A stretch of DNA of 64,000 bases. Source: Bdellovibrio bacteriovorus. Its GTDB lineage: Bacteria > Bdellovibrionota > Bdellovibrionia > Bdellovibrionales > Bdellovibrionaceae. Shown here one piece after another: positions 42,449 through 53,086 of the stretch (positions are counted from its first letter, which is position 1; each line of letters opens with the position of its first letter). Below the pieces are notes generated by a model. That model saw only the letters and a program-made list of their open reading frames with translations, was not told where the DNA came from and ran no database searches. Position numbers and translations under genes: made by a program. The stretch is from assembly GCF_002208115.1 (NCBI RefSeq), contig NZ_CP020946.1, positions 248,001 to 312,000 on the forward strand, in the 5' to 3' direction.

Positions 42449-42464
42449 AAGGTACCTGCTTACT
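42447..42464. repeat. GGTACC-containing dispersed repeat, copy 1
   Basis: The 18-base sequence AAAAGGTACCTGCTTACT, immediately at the stop of the barrel-type gene. The same 18 bases occur at 63983-64000, where the window ends, so the true repeat may be longer. Its first 11 bases recur inverted at 42594-42604. Confidence 0.75.
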
Positions 42465-42497
42465 TTTTCCGAAGCGTCGCTTCATTTTGGCCATAAA

Positions 42498-42540
42498 AAA
42501 AGGAACTGCTGATGAAGGCAGTTCCTTTTCTTGTTTTTGT
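42498..42540. terminator. Bidirectional terminator between the barrel-type gene and sodB
   Basis: Twelve-pair perfect stem AAAAGGAACTGC / GCAGTTCCTTTT (42498-42509, 42518-42529) with an eight-base loop. T-rich on the plus side (CTTGTTTTT), and a seven-A run precedes it, giving U7 on the minus strand. Confidence 0.9.
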
Positions 42541-42560
42541 GGTGCTCTGCTTATGCAAAA

Positions 42561-42593
42561 CTGCGGTGGGCCCCCCTGTGGAGGGTGCCGCAG
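42561..42593. repeat. REP-like palindrome with flanking inverted GGTACC
   Basis: An imperfect hairpin with outer arms CTGCGG (42561-42566) and CCGCAG (42588-42593) and a G/C-rich interior (GGGCCCCCC...GAGGG). It is followed at once by AGGTACCTTTT (42594-42604), the reverse complement of the start of the repeat at 42447. Size and GC-rich stem suit a REP-type intergenic element. Confidence 0.5.
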
Positions 42594-42606
42594 AGGTACC
42601 TTTTGG

Positions 42607-43227
42607 TTATGTCATGGACTTGGTCAGGTCACGAACTTTTTTGGAAGCGAAGTTTTCGGAAACGAAGTTCCAGTTTACTTGCGCCCAGAAAGTCTCAAGA
42701 TATTTTGCACGAAGATTTCTGTAATCAACGTAGTAAGCGTGCTCCCAAACGTCAGCAACCAACAATGGAGTTGGACCGTTGTTAGTGAACGGAACCGCTG
42801 CGTTGGAAGTGGAAACCAAAGACAATTTACCAGCAGCATCCATGCACAACCAGATCCAGCCGGAACCGAATGTTTTAACGCCGCCATCTACGAACTTTGC
42901 TTTCAATTCATCCATGGAACCGAAATCACGAGTGATCGCAGCAGAAAGTTCTGCAGACGGTTGGCCGCCCTGACCCGCCGGGCTCATGCCGAACCAGAAG
43001 AAGGTGTGGTTCCATGCCTGAGCGGCGTTGTTGAAGATGCCACCAGAGGAAGTCAAAGTGATCTCTTCCAGGGATTTACCTTTCAGGGATGCATCTGTTT
43101 CCATGAATTTGTTCAGATTGTCGATGTAAGCTTTGTGGTGCTTGTCGTAGTGGTAAGTCATTTGTTCTTCGTTGAACAATGGAGCAATACCGGTTTTCGC
43201 GTAGGGAAGATTTGGAAGTTTGAACAT
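42607..43227 (-). CDS. sodB: Iron superoxide dismutase
   Basis: 206 residues. Fe/Mn-SOD signatures: the metal His in MTYHYDKHHKAYIDNLN, AAQAWNHTFFWFGMSP, and the C-terminal ligands D and H in LLVADVWEHAYYVDYRN. The NNAAQAWNHTFFW and GSGWIWL pattern is of the iron type, although cambialistic use cannot be excluded by eye. No signal peptide, so cytosolic: it converts superoxide to peroxide and oxygen. GGAGG lies just before the ATG. Monocistronic with its own bidirectional terminator. Confidence 0.95.
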   Translation of the reverse strand: MFKLPNLPYAKTGIAPLFNEEQMTYHYDKHHKAYIDNLNKFMETDASLKGKSLEEITLTSSGGIFNNAAQAWNHTFFWFGMSPAGQGGQPSAELSAAITRDFGSMDELKAKFVDGGVKTFGSGWIWLCMDAAGKLSLVSTSNAAVPFTNNGPTPLLVADVWEHAYYVDYRNLRAKYLETFWAQVNWNFVSENFASKKVRDLTKSMT

Positions 43228-43292
43228 TACGCCTCCTGTTTTGTTTAGTTTTCTAAATGAAACTATAATGAAAACAGGAGGCGGTCTATCAA

Positions 43293-44579
43293 TTAAGCGT
43301 TATCGCCAAGCATTGTTTTGACGAAAGTAGGAAGGCTGAAGGCCGCAGTGTGCAGGTCTTCATTGTAGTACTTAAGACCTTTGTCCTGAGCGAACTTGGC
43401 CGCGTGGTCTTTGTTGAAGTCTTTCGCCGGATTTTTGGATCCTTTCACAGCAACCTGCAAGCTCCACATGCCCGACGGATAAGTCGTCGCATGGAACAGC
43501 ATGGTGTGAACGCTTTGTTTGCCGAAGATGCCCTTCAGGCAATGATTCAATTCAACGAAAGTGCCTTCATGGAACATCGGGGATTCACCTTGAGTGATCA
43601 CCAAGCCGCCGTCTTTCAATGCGTTTTTACAGTTGTTGTAGAATTCCGCAGTGAAAAGGCCTTTCGCCGGACCCACCGGGTCAGAACCATCCACGATGAT
43701 CACATCGTAAGAATTCGGAGCCGCGTCTTTCACAAACTGGATGCCGTCACCGATAATAAGATTCAATTTCGGGTTGTTGAATTCGCAAGCGATGTTTGGC
43801 AAGTGCTCTTTGGAAGCACGAACCACCGCTTCGTCGATTTCAACCATGGTCACATTGTCCACGTTATATTTGAACAATTCACGGATGGTACCGCCGTCGC
43901 CGCCACCGATAACCAATACGTTTTTCGCATTGCCGTGAGTCTGCATCACAGGGTGAGTGATCATTTCGTGATAGTGGTATTCATCACGCTCAGTGCACAT
44001 CACCATGTTGTTGATCGCCAGGAATTTCCCGTGAGAATAGGAATCCAAAACGCGCACGCGCTGGAACGGATTTGTTTCATCAAACAAAACATCGCCCGTG
44101 TAACGCAAAGAAAGCGCCTGGTTTTCGTCTTTGTCGGTGAACCAGACATTGCGATCGATCTGATGACCTTTGGAAAGATCGAAAGACGGTTTTTCGCGCA
44201 TGATCTTAGGCTGGAAGTCGGACTTCTGGATGACGTGCAAAGAGCCGCGATTCATCTCCAAAGCCGAATAGTTCGCCTGGAAAGCTTTTTTCAGGTGTTC
44301 AAAAGAAACCCAAGGATCCACTGAATCACCGCAGGTGAACAGATCCACGGCCGCATAACGATATTCAGGCCAAGTATGAATAGCCAAATGGCTTTCCTGA
44401 ATAACTACCACACCGCTTACACCCCATGGGGAGAAGTGGTGGAAAGTGGAGTTGATGACTGTCGCACCAGCAATCTGCGCCGCTTCGACCATGCTTCTTT
44501 CGATGATGGAAACGTCGTTCAGAACTTCTGCGTTACATCCACTGAACTCAACCAAAATATGACGACCTAAAGCTTTCAA
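43293..44579 (-). CDS. SpeD-SpeE fusion: S-adenosylmethionine decarboxylase / spermidine synthase
   Basis: 428 residues from a TTG at 44579, eight bases after GGAGG; the frame continues to 44594 (also TTG). Residues 1-125 are a class 1 AdoMetDC ([48 protein letters not shown]) with the pyruvoyl-forming Ser63 and the pocket HTWPEY. The rest is spermidine synthase: [37 protein letters not shown] (decarboxylated-SAM binding) and [19 protein letters not shown]. One polypeptide both makes decarboxylated SAM and transfers the aminopropyl group to putrescine. Confidence 0.95.
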   Translation of the reverse strand: MKALGRHILVEFSGCNAEVLNDVSIIERSMVEAAQIAGATVINSTFHHFSPWGVSGVVVIQESHLAIHTWPEYRYAAVDLFTCGDSVDPWVSFEHLKKAFQANYSALEMNRGSLHVIQKSDFQPKIMREKPSFDLSKGHQIDRNVWFTDKDENQALSLRYTGDVLFDETNPFQRVRVLDSYSHGKFLAINNMVMCTERDEYHYHEMITHPVMQTHGNAKNVLVIGGGDGGTIRELFKYNVDNVTMVEIDEAVVRASKEHLPNIACEFNNPKLNLIIGDGIQFVKDAAPNSYDVIIVDGSDPVGPAKGLFTAEFYNNCKNALKDGGLVITQGESPMFHEGTFVELNHCLKGIFGKQSVHTMLFHATTYPSGMWSLQVAVKGSKNPAKDFNKDHAAKFAQDKGLKYYNEDLHTAAFSLPTFVKTMLGDNA

Positions 44580-44681
44580 TTCCCTGTCCTCCAACGGCCC
44601 CTGAAAAGTGGCCTTAATAAGTAAAATTTAGGGGGTTCTAGGGTGTTTTTACCTGGGGGGCAAGGTATTTTTGGCCCCAAA

Positions 44682-44706
44682 TGGGAAAAGGGGCCGTTTG
44701 GCCCCT
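44682..44706 (-). terminator. Terminator of the RlmK-like gene
   Basis: Seven-pair stem AGGGGCC / GGCCCCT with a four-base loop (44689-44706), overlapping the stop codon and followed on the minus strand by UUUUCCC. Confidence 0.8.
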
Positions 44707-45622
44707 AGTTGCTTCTGATCTCGAAACAGTTGTGTATTTTTTTGTCGTGGAAGTCCTGGGGGATGCTGTCGGTGGTGATTTCCTTCACCTTGTATTTGGC
44801 CAGCAGCGCCGGGGAGATTTTAAATTTTCGCTTGTTGTTCGAGAAATAGAGTATTCCCTCTGGTCGCAGCATATTCATGCAGCTTTCCACCAGGAACTCC
44901 TGGTCCCTTTCGACTTCGAAGCTTTCGTCCATCTTTTTTGAGTTCGAGAAGGTCGGTGGATCCAGGAAGATCACGTCGAAAGTGTTCGGCAATTTTGTTG
45001 TGCGCAACCAATCCAGGACGTCGGCGTTGATAAAGGCGTGTTGGGCCGGATCCAGATTGTTCAGTTGAAAATTGTCCTGAGCCCAGCGCAGATAAGTCTG
45101 GGACATGTCCACGCTGGTGGTGTGGGCGCCACCCAAAGCCGCAAAAACGCTGACTGAGCCCGTATAACAGAACAGATTCAGGAACTTTTTGTCCTTGACG
45201 GATTTAAACACCTTTTGGCGCATCGGGCGGTGATCCAGGAACAGGCCGGTGTCCAGATAGTCGTACAGGTTTACTTTCAGCAGCGCCTGGGATTCGCGCA
45301 CGACAAAGGTTTCCTCTTTGGCGTCGAGCTTTTCGTATTGTTTCAGGCCTTCCTGGCGCTCCCGCTTTTTGATCACGATTTTGCTGTCGTCGCATTTAAA
45401 AAGGGCTTTCAGGGCTTCTTGCACGTGAGGCAGGTGGTTTTTCTCCACATCGCGCAGGTCGCTTTTGTCGTAGATCAGGAAGTGATCTTTGTAGATGTCG
45501 ACGATATAAGGGTATTCCGGAATATCCCGGTCATACAGACGGTACGCCTCGATTTGGGCGCGTTCAGCCCAGCTTTTCAGTTTTTTGTAGTTCTTTTCAA
45601 GACGGTTTTTGATCATGTCCAT
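44705..45622 (-). CDS. RlmK-like 23S rRNA methyltransferase
   Basis: 305 residues. The N-terminus (KNRLEKNYKKLKSWAERAQIEAYRLYDRDIPEYPYIVDIYKD) matches the RlmK half of E. coli RlmKL, which makes m7G2069 in 23S rRNA. The SAM site is in FLNLFCYTGSVSVFAALGGAHTTSVDMS, and the catalytic block is FDVIFLDPPTFSNSK. The RlmL half (THUMP domain plus m2G methylase) is missing, so this is a stand-alone RlmK. Divergent from the deaminase gene with only 46 bases between starts. Confidence 0.88.
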   Translation of the reverse strand: MDMIKNRLEKNYKKLKSWAERAQIEAYRLYDRDIPEYPYIVDIYKDHFLIYDKSDLRDVEKNHLPHVQEALKALFKCDDSKIVIKKRERQEGLKQYEKLDAKEETFVVRESQALLKVNLYDYLDTGLFLDHRPMRQKVFKSVKDKKFLNLFCYTGSVSVFAALGGAHTTSVDMSQTYLRWAQDNFQLNNLDPAQHAFINADVLDWLRTTKLPNTFDVIFLDPPTFSNSKKMDESFEVERDQEFLVESCMNMLRPEGILYFSNNKRKFKISPALLAKYKVKEITTDSIPQDFHDKKIHNCFEIRSN

Positions 45623-45644
45623 GGGGGCTTTTTAGACAATTTAA

Positions 45645-48075
<2,431 letters not shown>

Positions 48076-48244
48076 GACATAAGTGTATCTACAGTCATGT
48101 TTATTAATAAAATTACAAAATTCCCTGGGGATTAAAGTTTTGTAATTACGCTATGAGTCCTGCGCTTCGACAGACAATAATTTTCAGAATGATGATGAAT
48201 GATTGAATTTCACTGCAGCTTAACAAGCGTTTTCTGCTGAAATC

Positions 48245-48667
48245 TTATGGCCATTGGTTTTCAAGCAAATTTTTGCGTGCCTCCAAGGCATTGCGAATTC
48301 CAACTGTGCAGGAATTGGAAAGCTGACGGCTGTTGTCTTTCAAACAACGCAAGATGCGTCCCTCGCCCGGTTTAAGCATATCGCAAAACTGCAGCAGATC
48401 GTTGTTGCAGGCGCGGCGAAGCTCCACCATCAGCTGATGGACTCGTTGGCTGCGCTGACGGCAGTCCGTGGTCAGTTTGTCTTTGTGATCTTCCAGACAT
48501 TTCAAAAAGTTTCCGCCGCCAGGTTCAACATCCTGGCAATAGCGATTTAAATCTGCGCGGCAGGGATCCAGGGCGGTTTTTTCCGTCTGGGCCAGAGCTT
48601 CAATAGAGAATATGAAAATCAGCGTAAAGATCAGGGTCAGCACGCCGACGATGAAACGATTTTCCAT
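48245..48667 (-). CDS. Exported Cys-rich GLG1-repeat protein
   Basis: 140 residues from the ATG at 48667, eight bases after GGAGG. Signal peptide RFIVGVLTLIFTLIFIFSIEALAQ. The mature protein has two cysteine-rich units of the GLG1 (Golgi apparatus protein 1) repeat: CRADLNRYCQDVEPGGGNFLKCLEDHKDKLTTDCR and CNNDLLQFCDMLKPGEGRILRCLKDNSRQLSNSC, each with four regularly spaced Cys. The repeat is best known in animals but also occurs in bacteria. Extracytoplasmic; function unknown. Confidence 0.85.
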   Translation of the reverse strand: MENRFIVGVLTLIFTLIFIFSIEALAQTEKTALDPCRADLNRYCQDVEPGGGNFLKCLEDHKDKLTTDCRQRSQRVHQLMVELRRACNNDLLQFCDMLKPGEGRILRCLKDNSRQLSNSCTVGIRNALEARKNLLENQWP

Positions 48668-48742
48668 AGGCGAAACCTCCGGAGTGATCAATGCCATCCA
48701 GTGAAGTGGTTTATTCAGTTTTGAAAGGGGAGATTTTTTTTG

Positions 48743-48778
48743 AAGAGCCCTCTCTGAGGAGAAGTATGGAGGGCTCTT
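48743..48778. other. Perfect 10-bp hairpin between two small secreted-protein genes
   Basis: AAGAGCCCTC / GAGGGCTCTT with a 16-base loop, 33 bases past the FN3-type gene's stop. On the minus strand the following bases are A-rich rather than U-rich, so it is not a canonical terminator for that gene. Confidence 0.45.
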
Positions 48779-48810
48779 GAGAAACTTAGAACGAGAAAAC
48801 TAAGGACGTG

Positions 48811-49287
48811 TTACTTTGCAGCCGGTGTTTCGAACATGGACATTGCAAAGAAGGACTTGCGGAATGTGCTCCAGTTTGTGGATTTCACCGCCGCGACTCT
48901 CCAGAAGTAATGTTTGCCAGCTTCCAGACCTGTGGCTTCGAAAGTAGTGCCTTTAACAGCGTATTCGTTTGCCACCAACCATTTGAAGTTAGGATCTGTA
49001 GCCACTTGAACATGGTACTCGTCCGCTCCAGCAACGGATTTCCAAGTCAGAGTTGTTTTATCAGCTTTAACGGAAGTGTAATATGCCGGGCTTACAAGCT
49101 CTGGTTTAGCCGGAACTTCGTTTTTCGCAGGATCCGCTTTTGGCTGTGGGAACAAAGAGTTCATTTTTTCGGTCAAACCACCGTGGCCGGCGCCGTGACC
49201 ACCACCACCATGAGCCTCTTCAGCCAAAGAAGCAGAAGCAAGAGTCAAAGTCATAGCGAACGCGAATAGAGATACCAAGATCTTCAT
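48811..49287 (-). CDS. Exported fibronectin-III-like protein
   Basis: 158 residues. Signal peptide KILVSLFAFAMTLTLASASLA, then a histidine/glycine-rich spacer (HGGGGHGAGHGG). From residue 62 to ~150 is one fibronectin type III-like domain: PELVSPAYYTSVKADKTTLTWKSVAGADEYHVQVATDPNF and TTFEATGLEAGKHYFWRVAAVKSTNWSTFRKSFF. The His-rich stretch could bind metal. Periplasmic or outer surface. No partner in the operon. Confidence 0.8.
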   Translation of the reverse strand: MKILVSLFAFAMTLTLASASLAEEAHGGGGHGAGHGGLTEKMNSLFPQPKADPAKNEVPAKPELVSPAYYTSVKADKTTLTWKSVAGADEYHVQVATDPNFKWLVANEYAVKGTTFEATGLEAGKHYFWRVAAVKSTNWSTFRKSFFAMSMFETPAAK

Positions 49288-49350
49288 GATTTAATCCTTT
49301 TGTAAACGATGCTTAGAAAGTAAAATAAAACCGGGATTAAGAAAACCTTC

Positions 49351-49378
49351 TTGCACGAAATGCTGGACGGTGTTAGAA
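49351..49378 (+). promoter_or_regulatory. Sigma-70-type promoter of rnpB
   Basis: TTGCAC (49351-49356), 16-base spacer, then TTAGAA (49373-49378). The predicted start is about seven bases later, which coincides with the 5' arm of the rnpB P1 helix at 49386. Confidence 0.7.
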
Positions 49379-49383
49379 ATCCC

Positions 49384-49768
49384 CACGGTTTTGCGGATGA
49401 TTGCTCTAATAATGCTCTAAATTCCTGAAATTAGAGAGGAAAGTCCGGACTCCATATGGCAGCGCAAGGGGTAACGCCCCTCTACAGTAATGTAAGGAAC
49501 AGTGGAACAGAGAGAATGTCCAGGGCATTGAGCCAGACACCGGGAACGGGAGGGTCTGGGGAGCTGCTGGAGTGAAAACAGCCAAACTCTGCGCGGAGCA
49601 AGATCAAATAGGGTGACACTAGTAGGGCGGCCAGCCCGTAGTCACCGGGTAAGATCGCTTGAGGGTGTCAGTAATGCCACTCCCAGAGGAATGATCATCC
49701 ACGATTATCGGGTAAATTATGGGACCTGGTAGTTTGGACAGAATCCGGCTTATAGCAAAACCGAGATC
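49384..49768 (+). ncRNA. rnpB: RNase P RNA, class A
   Basis: The catalytic RNA that trims the 5' leader of pre-tRNA. Conserved blocks appear in order: GAGGAAAGTCCGGAC (from 49435), AGCGCAAGGGGTAACGCCC, GGAACAGAGAG-type segment, CTGCGCGGAGCAAGATCAAATAGG-like P8-J region, AGATCGCTTGAGG, GTAATGCC, AGAGGAATGATCATC and ACAGAATCCGGCTTA near the 3' end. The ends are set by a nine-base P1 helix: CGGTTTTGC at 49386-49394 pairs with GCAAAACCG at 49755-49763. Total about 385 nucleotides, the normal size. Confidence 0.96.
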
Positions 49769-49859
49769 CCGCCTTCTTTATATAGACAACTCTGCAAGTT
49801 TTGCAAAACTTGAGAGTTTTCGTGCCCTTAGGATCCCTATTTGGGCTAAATTCCCCGCC

Positions 49860-51173
49860 ATGAAAACACTGTTGTTTGTCCTGATCATGGCTGCAGGCTT
49901 GGCTGCACAGGCGCAAGTTTCTTTGAACATTCCTTCTGAATCGACTTACGAGTCAGGCAAATCCCTTTGTCAGAAAACCTATGCGTCTTTGATCGCCCAC
50001 GAAAAAGGGTTCTATGTCCGCGTCCCGGTGGACTATTCCCGCCCGGAACGGGGTATGACCGAGGTTTACTCTTATTTCCACCGCGGCTTTGATCCCAGCA
50101 AAGAAACCATGATTTATTTCACCGGCGGACCCGGGCAAACCTCGCATTGGGGCCTGTTCCGCAATCCGATGCCTTACAATGTTCTGATCATGGAGCACCG
50201 GGGGATTGGCTGTTCGCGCCCGGACACCCGCGCGATGTTCCTGGATCCGTCTTATTATTCCTCTGAAAATGTCGCTCGTGACGCCGAAGTGGTTCGTCAG
50301 CATCTGATGATCAATCAATGGACTGTGTATGGAATTTCTTACGGCACGGTTCCGGCGACGATGTATGCTTCGCTTTTCCCGCAAAGCACCCGCGCGGCGA
50401 TTTTGGAAGGTGTGGTCTATGACGGGGGCCTGCAGTTGTGGGATGCGCCTCATCGCCGCAAGCTGGTGCAGAAGATGCTAAACTCTTTGTCGCCTTCGCT
50501 GATGGCACGGCTTGAAAGTGTGTCGACAGTTCATGGCATCCCCGACACCTGGATGTCACGTCAGGCGCGCACACAGTTGATGTACAACGATGGCGTGAAA
50601 AAACTGAAAGAGCGTCTGGAGCTTTTAACTGACGACAAAGTGTTTAAAGAATTTCTTACTGAAGTTCGCAAAAGTTATGAGCCGATCACTTATACTCCGC
50701 ACATTCTGTTTGCCTCTAATGACATCGCCTACATGATGATTTCCTGTCAGGAGCTGGGAATGGCGACGCCGGACATCAGCATCGAGGATTCTTTTATCAA
50801 GGGTCAACTGGTACGTAAGGTGGATACTGAATCGCTGAAACAATGCGCACGCCTTCGCGCCAAAGGCGACAAGACCTATCGAGCGGAAAACTATCCGGTG
50901 AAAGTGCCGGTCACATATTTCCAGGGATCTGACGACGGGGCGACCGCGGCTCCAGAGGGAATTCGTCATTACAAAAATGTTCCGGTGGGATTCAAGCAGC
51001 TGGCGATTCTGGTGCGTGGCGGGCACAATCCGAATCTGGAACTAATCCTGTACGAAAATCCACAACAGTTGCAGATTTTTGATTATGCGATGAAGGGTTT
51101 GCCAATTCCCAAGTCTCTTTATTCTGAAATGAAAAAAGCCAGCGGCCATTTCTGGGCTTACACTTCCAACTGA
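49860..51173 (+). CDS. Secreted S33-type alpha/beta-hydrolase (peptidase-like)
   Basis: 437 residues from the ATG at 49860, the start of a signal peptide (KTLLFVLIMAAGLAAQAQ). The alpha/beta-hydrolase core has the oxyanion motif YFTGGPGQTSHWG, the HRGIGCSRPD segment, the nucleophile elbow YGISYGTVPATMYASLFP with S160, an acid candidate in FQGSDDGAT and a His in VRGGHNPNL. This combination is typical of prolyl-aminopeptidase/TAP-like S33 enzymes. It likely acts on peptides outside the cytoplasm. The frame extends upstream into rnpB, which is not coding. Confidence 0.88.
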   Translation: MKTLLFVLIMAAGLAAQAQVSLNIPSESTYESGKSLCQKTYASLIAHEKGFYVRVPVDYSRPERGMTEVYSYFHRGFDPSKETMIYFTGGPGQTSHWGLFRNPMPYNVLIMEHRGIGCSRPDTRAMFLDPSYYSSENVARDAEVVRQHLMINQWTVYGISYGTVPATMYASLFPQSTRAAILEGVVYDGGLQLWDAPHRRKLVQKMLNSLSPSLMARLESVSTVHGIPDTWMSRQARTQLMYNDGVKKLKERLELLTDDKVFKEFLTEVRKSYEPITYTPHILFASNDIAYMMISCQELGMATPDISIEDSFIKGQLVRKVDTESLKQCARLRAKGDKTYRAENYPVKVPVTYFQGSDDGATAAPEGIRHYKNVPVGFKQLAILVRGGHNPNLELILYENPQQLQIFDYAMKGLPIPKSLYSEMKKASGHFWAYTSN

Positions 51174-51493
51174 AGTTGAATCAAAAAGAAAGCCCGCCTT
51201 CGTTCTGAGGGCGGACTTCCAACTCTCTGGATCTTCATTCCTAAAGATCCGTGTCTTGATAGAAATATGCGATTGCTTAAAGATAAGTTTACTAAGGTCA
51301 GTGGTGCTGACAATTCAAATGCTCAAATTACAGAGGTCTGGGTTCACCGTAGTCTTGGTGTTGCTAGGTCCAGTAGCCCAGTTTTGGTGTCTTTTCGCAC
51401 TGGTCCTCTGGACCAGATTTTGTGTCGCTAAACATCTTTAAAGCGAGAAGTTAGTACACCTCAGATAATCTGATTTGTATGGAGGGAAATCCC
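51174..51493. other. 320-base intergenic region
   Basis: No certain gene. It holds an imperfect hairpin (AAGCCCGCC / GGCGGACTT, about 51190-51217) just after the S33 gene, lacking a T-run. A 54-codon reading frame (51267-51431: MRLLKDKFTKVSGADNSNAQ...) starts with ATG but has no ribosome site and an unremarkable composition, so it is not called. The rest is AT-rich and probably contains the promoter of the following three-gene operon. Confidence 0.5.
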
Positions 51494-53077
51494 ATGCGTT
51501 TCGCTATAGTTCTGTTGTGTGCACTCACAGCATTTGTTGGCGCTTGTTCTTCGTTCAAATCTTCCACGGAAAGAACGCCAGCAGCGACCTATTATGTAGA
51601 TCCTCAATATTATGACCTGCAGGTTTTGATGGCGGAAGCTTTGGACTTCCGTGCGGCGGCCTTGCGCTTTGCTGATGAAAAAAAGCTGGGTCAAACGGGT
51701 GACGTGTCCTTGAGTCGTTCTGAGGGTGAATGGGTTCGCGCCATGGGCGCGAAGTATCTGGAAACACGCAAAAAACTGATGGATTTGGCGATCGCTGAAG
51801 GTGAGTACTTCGCGGGTAAAAATCAGGTGAAGTTGGCGCCGTATAAAGGCACCAAAGCCGAAAAGAAAGAACGCAATGTTCGCAAGGATACCTACGAAAC
51901 ATATAATGTTTTGAATGTGGATCCAAAAGATGCTCAGGGCGAAAAACAGATATTCCGCATGCAGATGGCTTTGGCTTCCGCATTGCTTCTGATGGACAAC
52001 TATCTGGTTGCCATCCAGCCATTCAACGAAAACTCTTCTTTGCGTTATGTTCTGAACTATGACGTTCCTCAAAAACGTGCATTGCAGGCGATTGCGGATT
52101 CCTATTCCTCCACACATCGTCGTGATCAGATCGAAGACGCAATCAAGTTCATCGACTCTGTGATGGCTTGGCGTCGCGCCAACGGTGAAAAAACCAGCCC
52201 GGAAGAAGCTCAGCTTTATACTCTGACTCAATCCAGTATCTGGTATCTTGCAGTTAAGAATGACAAGACCGGCACGGGCTTTAAAGATGCCATTGCGAAC
52301 CTGTGGAATCGTCTGACGTTGCGTGGAAAACGCGGCGTGCGTGCAGTGTCTTACGGGGTGAGCATGGGCTTTGGTAACATGGTCGGCCTGGTAGAAACCC
52401 GTAAGGGCTTCCTTTACAACATGTCTGAATCCGAAAAAGCGAATCTGATTGGCGAAATGAAACCTCTGGACATTCTGATGGAGAAAACTCCATTCCGTCT
52501 GACCGACAAGATGATCCCGGGCCACTATGGTCACGTGGCGATCTGGTTGGGCACTGAAGCACAGCTTAAAGACCTGCAGGTTTGGGACCAGATCCCGGCC
52601 AAAATTCAGGCGAAGATCCGCGCCGGTCACCGCATCGTGGAAGCTTTGCGCCCGGGTGTGGAACTGAACACATTGGAGCACTTCCTGAATATCGATGACT
52701 TTCTGGTGGTGCGTGACACTCGTTCCAATATCACGGATGAATATCGTCGCAAGGCCGTTTTGCAGGCGATTGCCCAGATCGGTAAAGAGTATGACTTCAA
52801 CTTCGACGTTCATACTCACACCCGTATCGTTTGTTCCGAGATCGCGTATGTGGTCTTTGGTGATGTGAAATGGCCTTTGGAGGAAACTCTGCGCCGTTAC
52901 ACCATCAGCCCGGATAACGTGGCTCAACTGGCGATCGGAAACCAGAGAACCTTTGAACCGGTGATCATGTATTACGACGGTAAGCGCGTTTACAAGGATT
53001 TGCCTTATTCTTTGGGTCTTTTGTTGAAAGCCGACGACCAACACTACGCTGAATTTAAAAAATTCCAGAATCTGTAG
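51494..53077 (+). CDS. Permuted papain-fold (YiiX/NlpC-P60-like) lipoprotein
   Basis: 527 residues from the ATG at 51494, set by GGAGGG upstream. Lipoprotein signal RFAIVLLCALTAFVGACSS. The first ~320 residues are helical and unassigned. The C-terminal domain has the order of circularly permuted NlpC/P60 (YiiX-like) enzymes: His first (GHYGHVAIWLG, H347) and the catalytic Cys later (HTHTRIVCSEIAYVVFG, C447), with YDFNFD between. The fold cleaves amide or ester bonds, in peptidoglycan or lipids. Membrane-anchored outside the cytoplasm. Heads an operon with a second lipoprotein and a phospholipase D. Confidence 0.82.
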   Translation: MRFAIVLLCALTAFVGACSSFKSSTERTPAATYYVDPQYYDLQVLMAEALDFRAAALRFADEKKLGQTGDVSLSRSEGEWVRAMGAKYLETRKKLMDLAIAEGEYFAGKNQVKLAPYKGTKAEKKERNVRKDTYETYNVLNVDPKDAQGEKQIFRMQMALASALLLMDNYLVAIQPFNENSSLRYVLNYDVPQKRALQAIADSYSSTHRRDQIEDAIKFIDSVMAWRRANGEKTSPEEAQLYTLTQSSIWYLAVKNDKTGTGFKDAIANLWNRLTLRGKRGVRAVSYGVSMGFGNMVGLVETRKGFLYNMSESEKANLIGEMKPLDILMEKTPFRLTDKMIPGHYGHVAIWLGTEAQLKDLQVWDQIPAKIQAKIRAGHRIVEALRPGVELNTLEHFLNIDDFLVVRDTRSNITDEYRRKAVLQAIAQIGKEYDFNFDVHTHTRIVCSEIAYVVFGDVKWPLEETLRRYTISPDNVAQLAIGNQRTFEPVIMYYDGKRVYKDLPYSLGLLLKADDQHYAEFKKFQNL

Positions 53078-53086
53078 GAAGTAATC

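Noticed and set aside
42447-42604. Insertion sequence between the barrel-type gene and sodB
   Set aside because: Inverted 11-base ends are present but only about 158 bases are enclosed, with no transposase and no target duplication seen; a REP-like repeat is more likely.
43350-44324. 324-codon open frame on the plus strand opposite SpeD-SpeE
   Set aside because: Shadow of a well-conserved enzyme; product rich in His/Arg/Phe with no family.
49719-49859. Upstream extension of the S33 hydrolase into rnpB
   Set aside because: The bases belong to the RNase P RNA 3' end, and a clean signal peptide begins at 49860.
51267-51431. 54-codon frame in the intergenic region before the papain-like gene
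   Set aside because: ATG without a ribosome site, no membrane helix or motif, so it cannot be told apart from chance.
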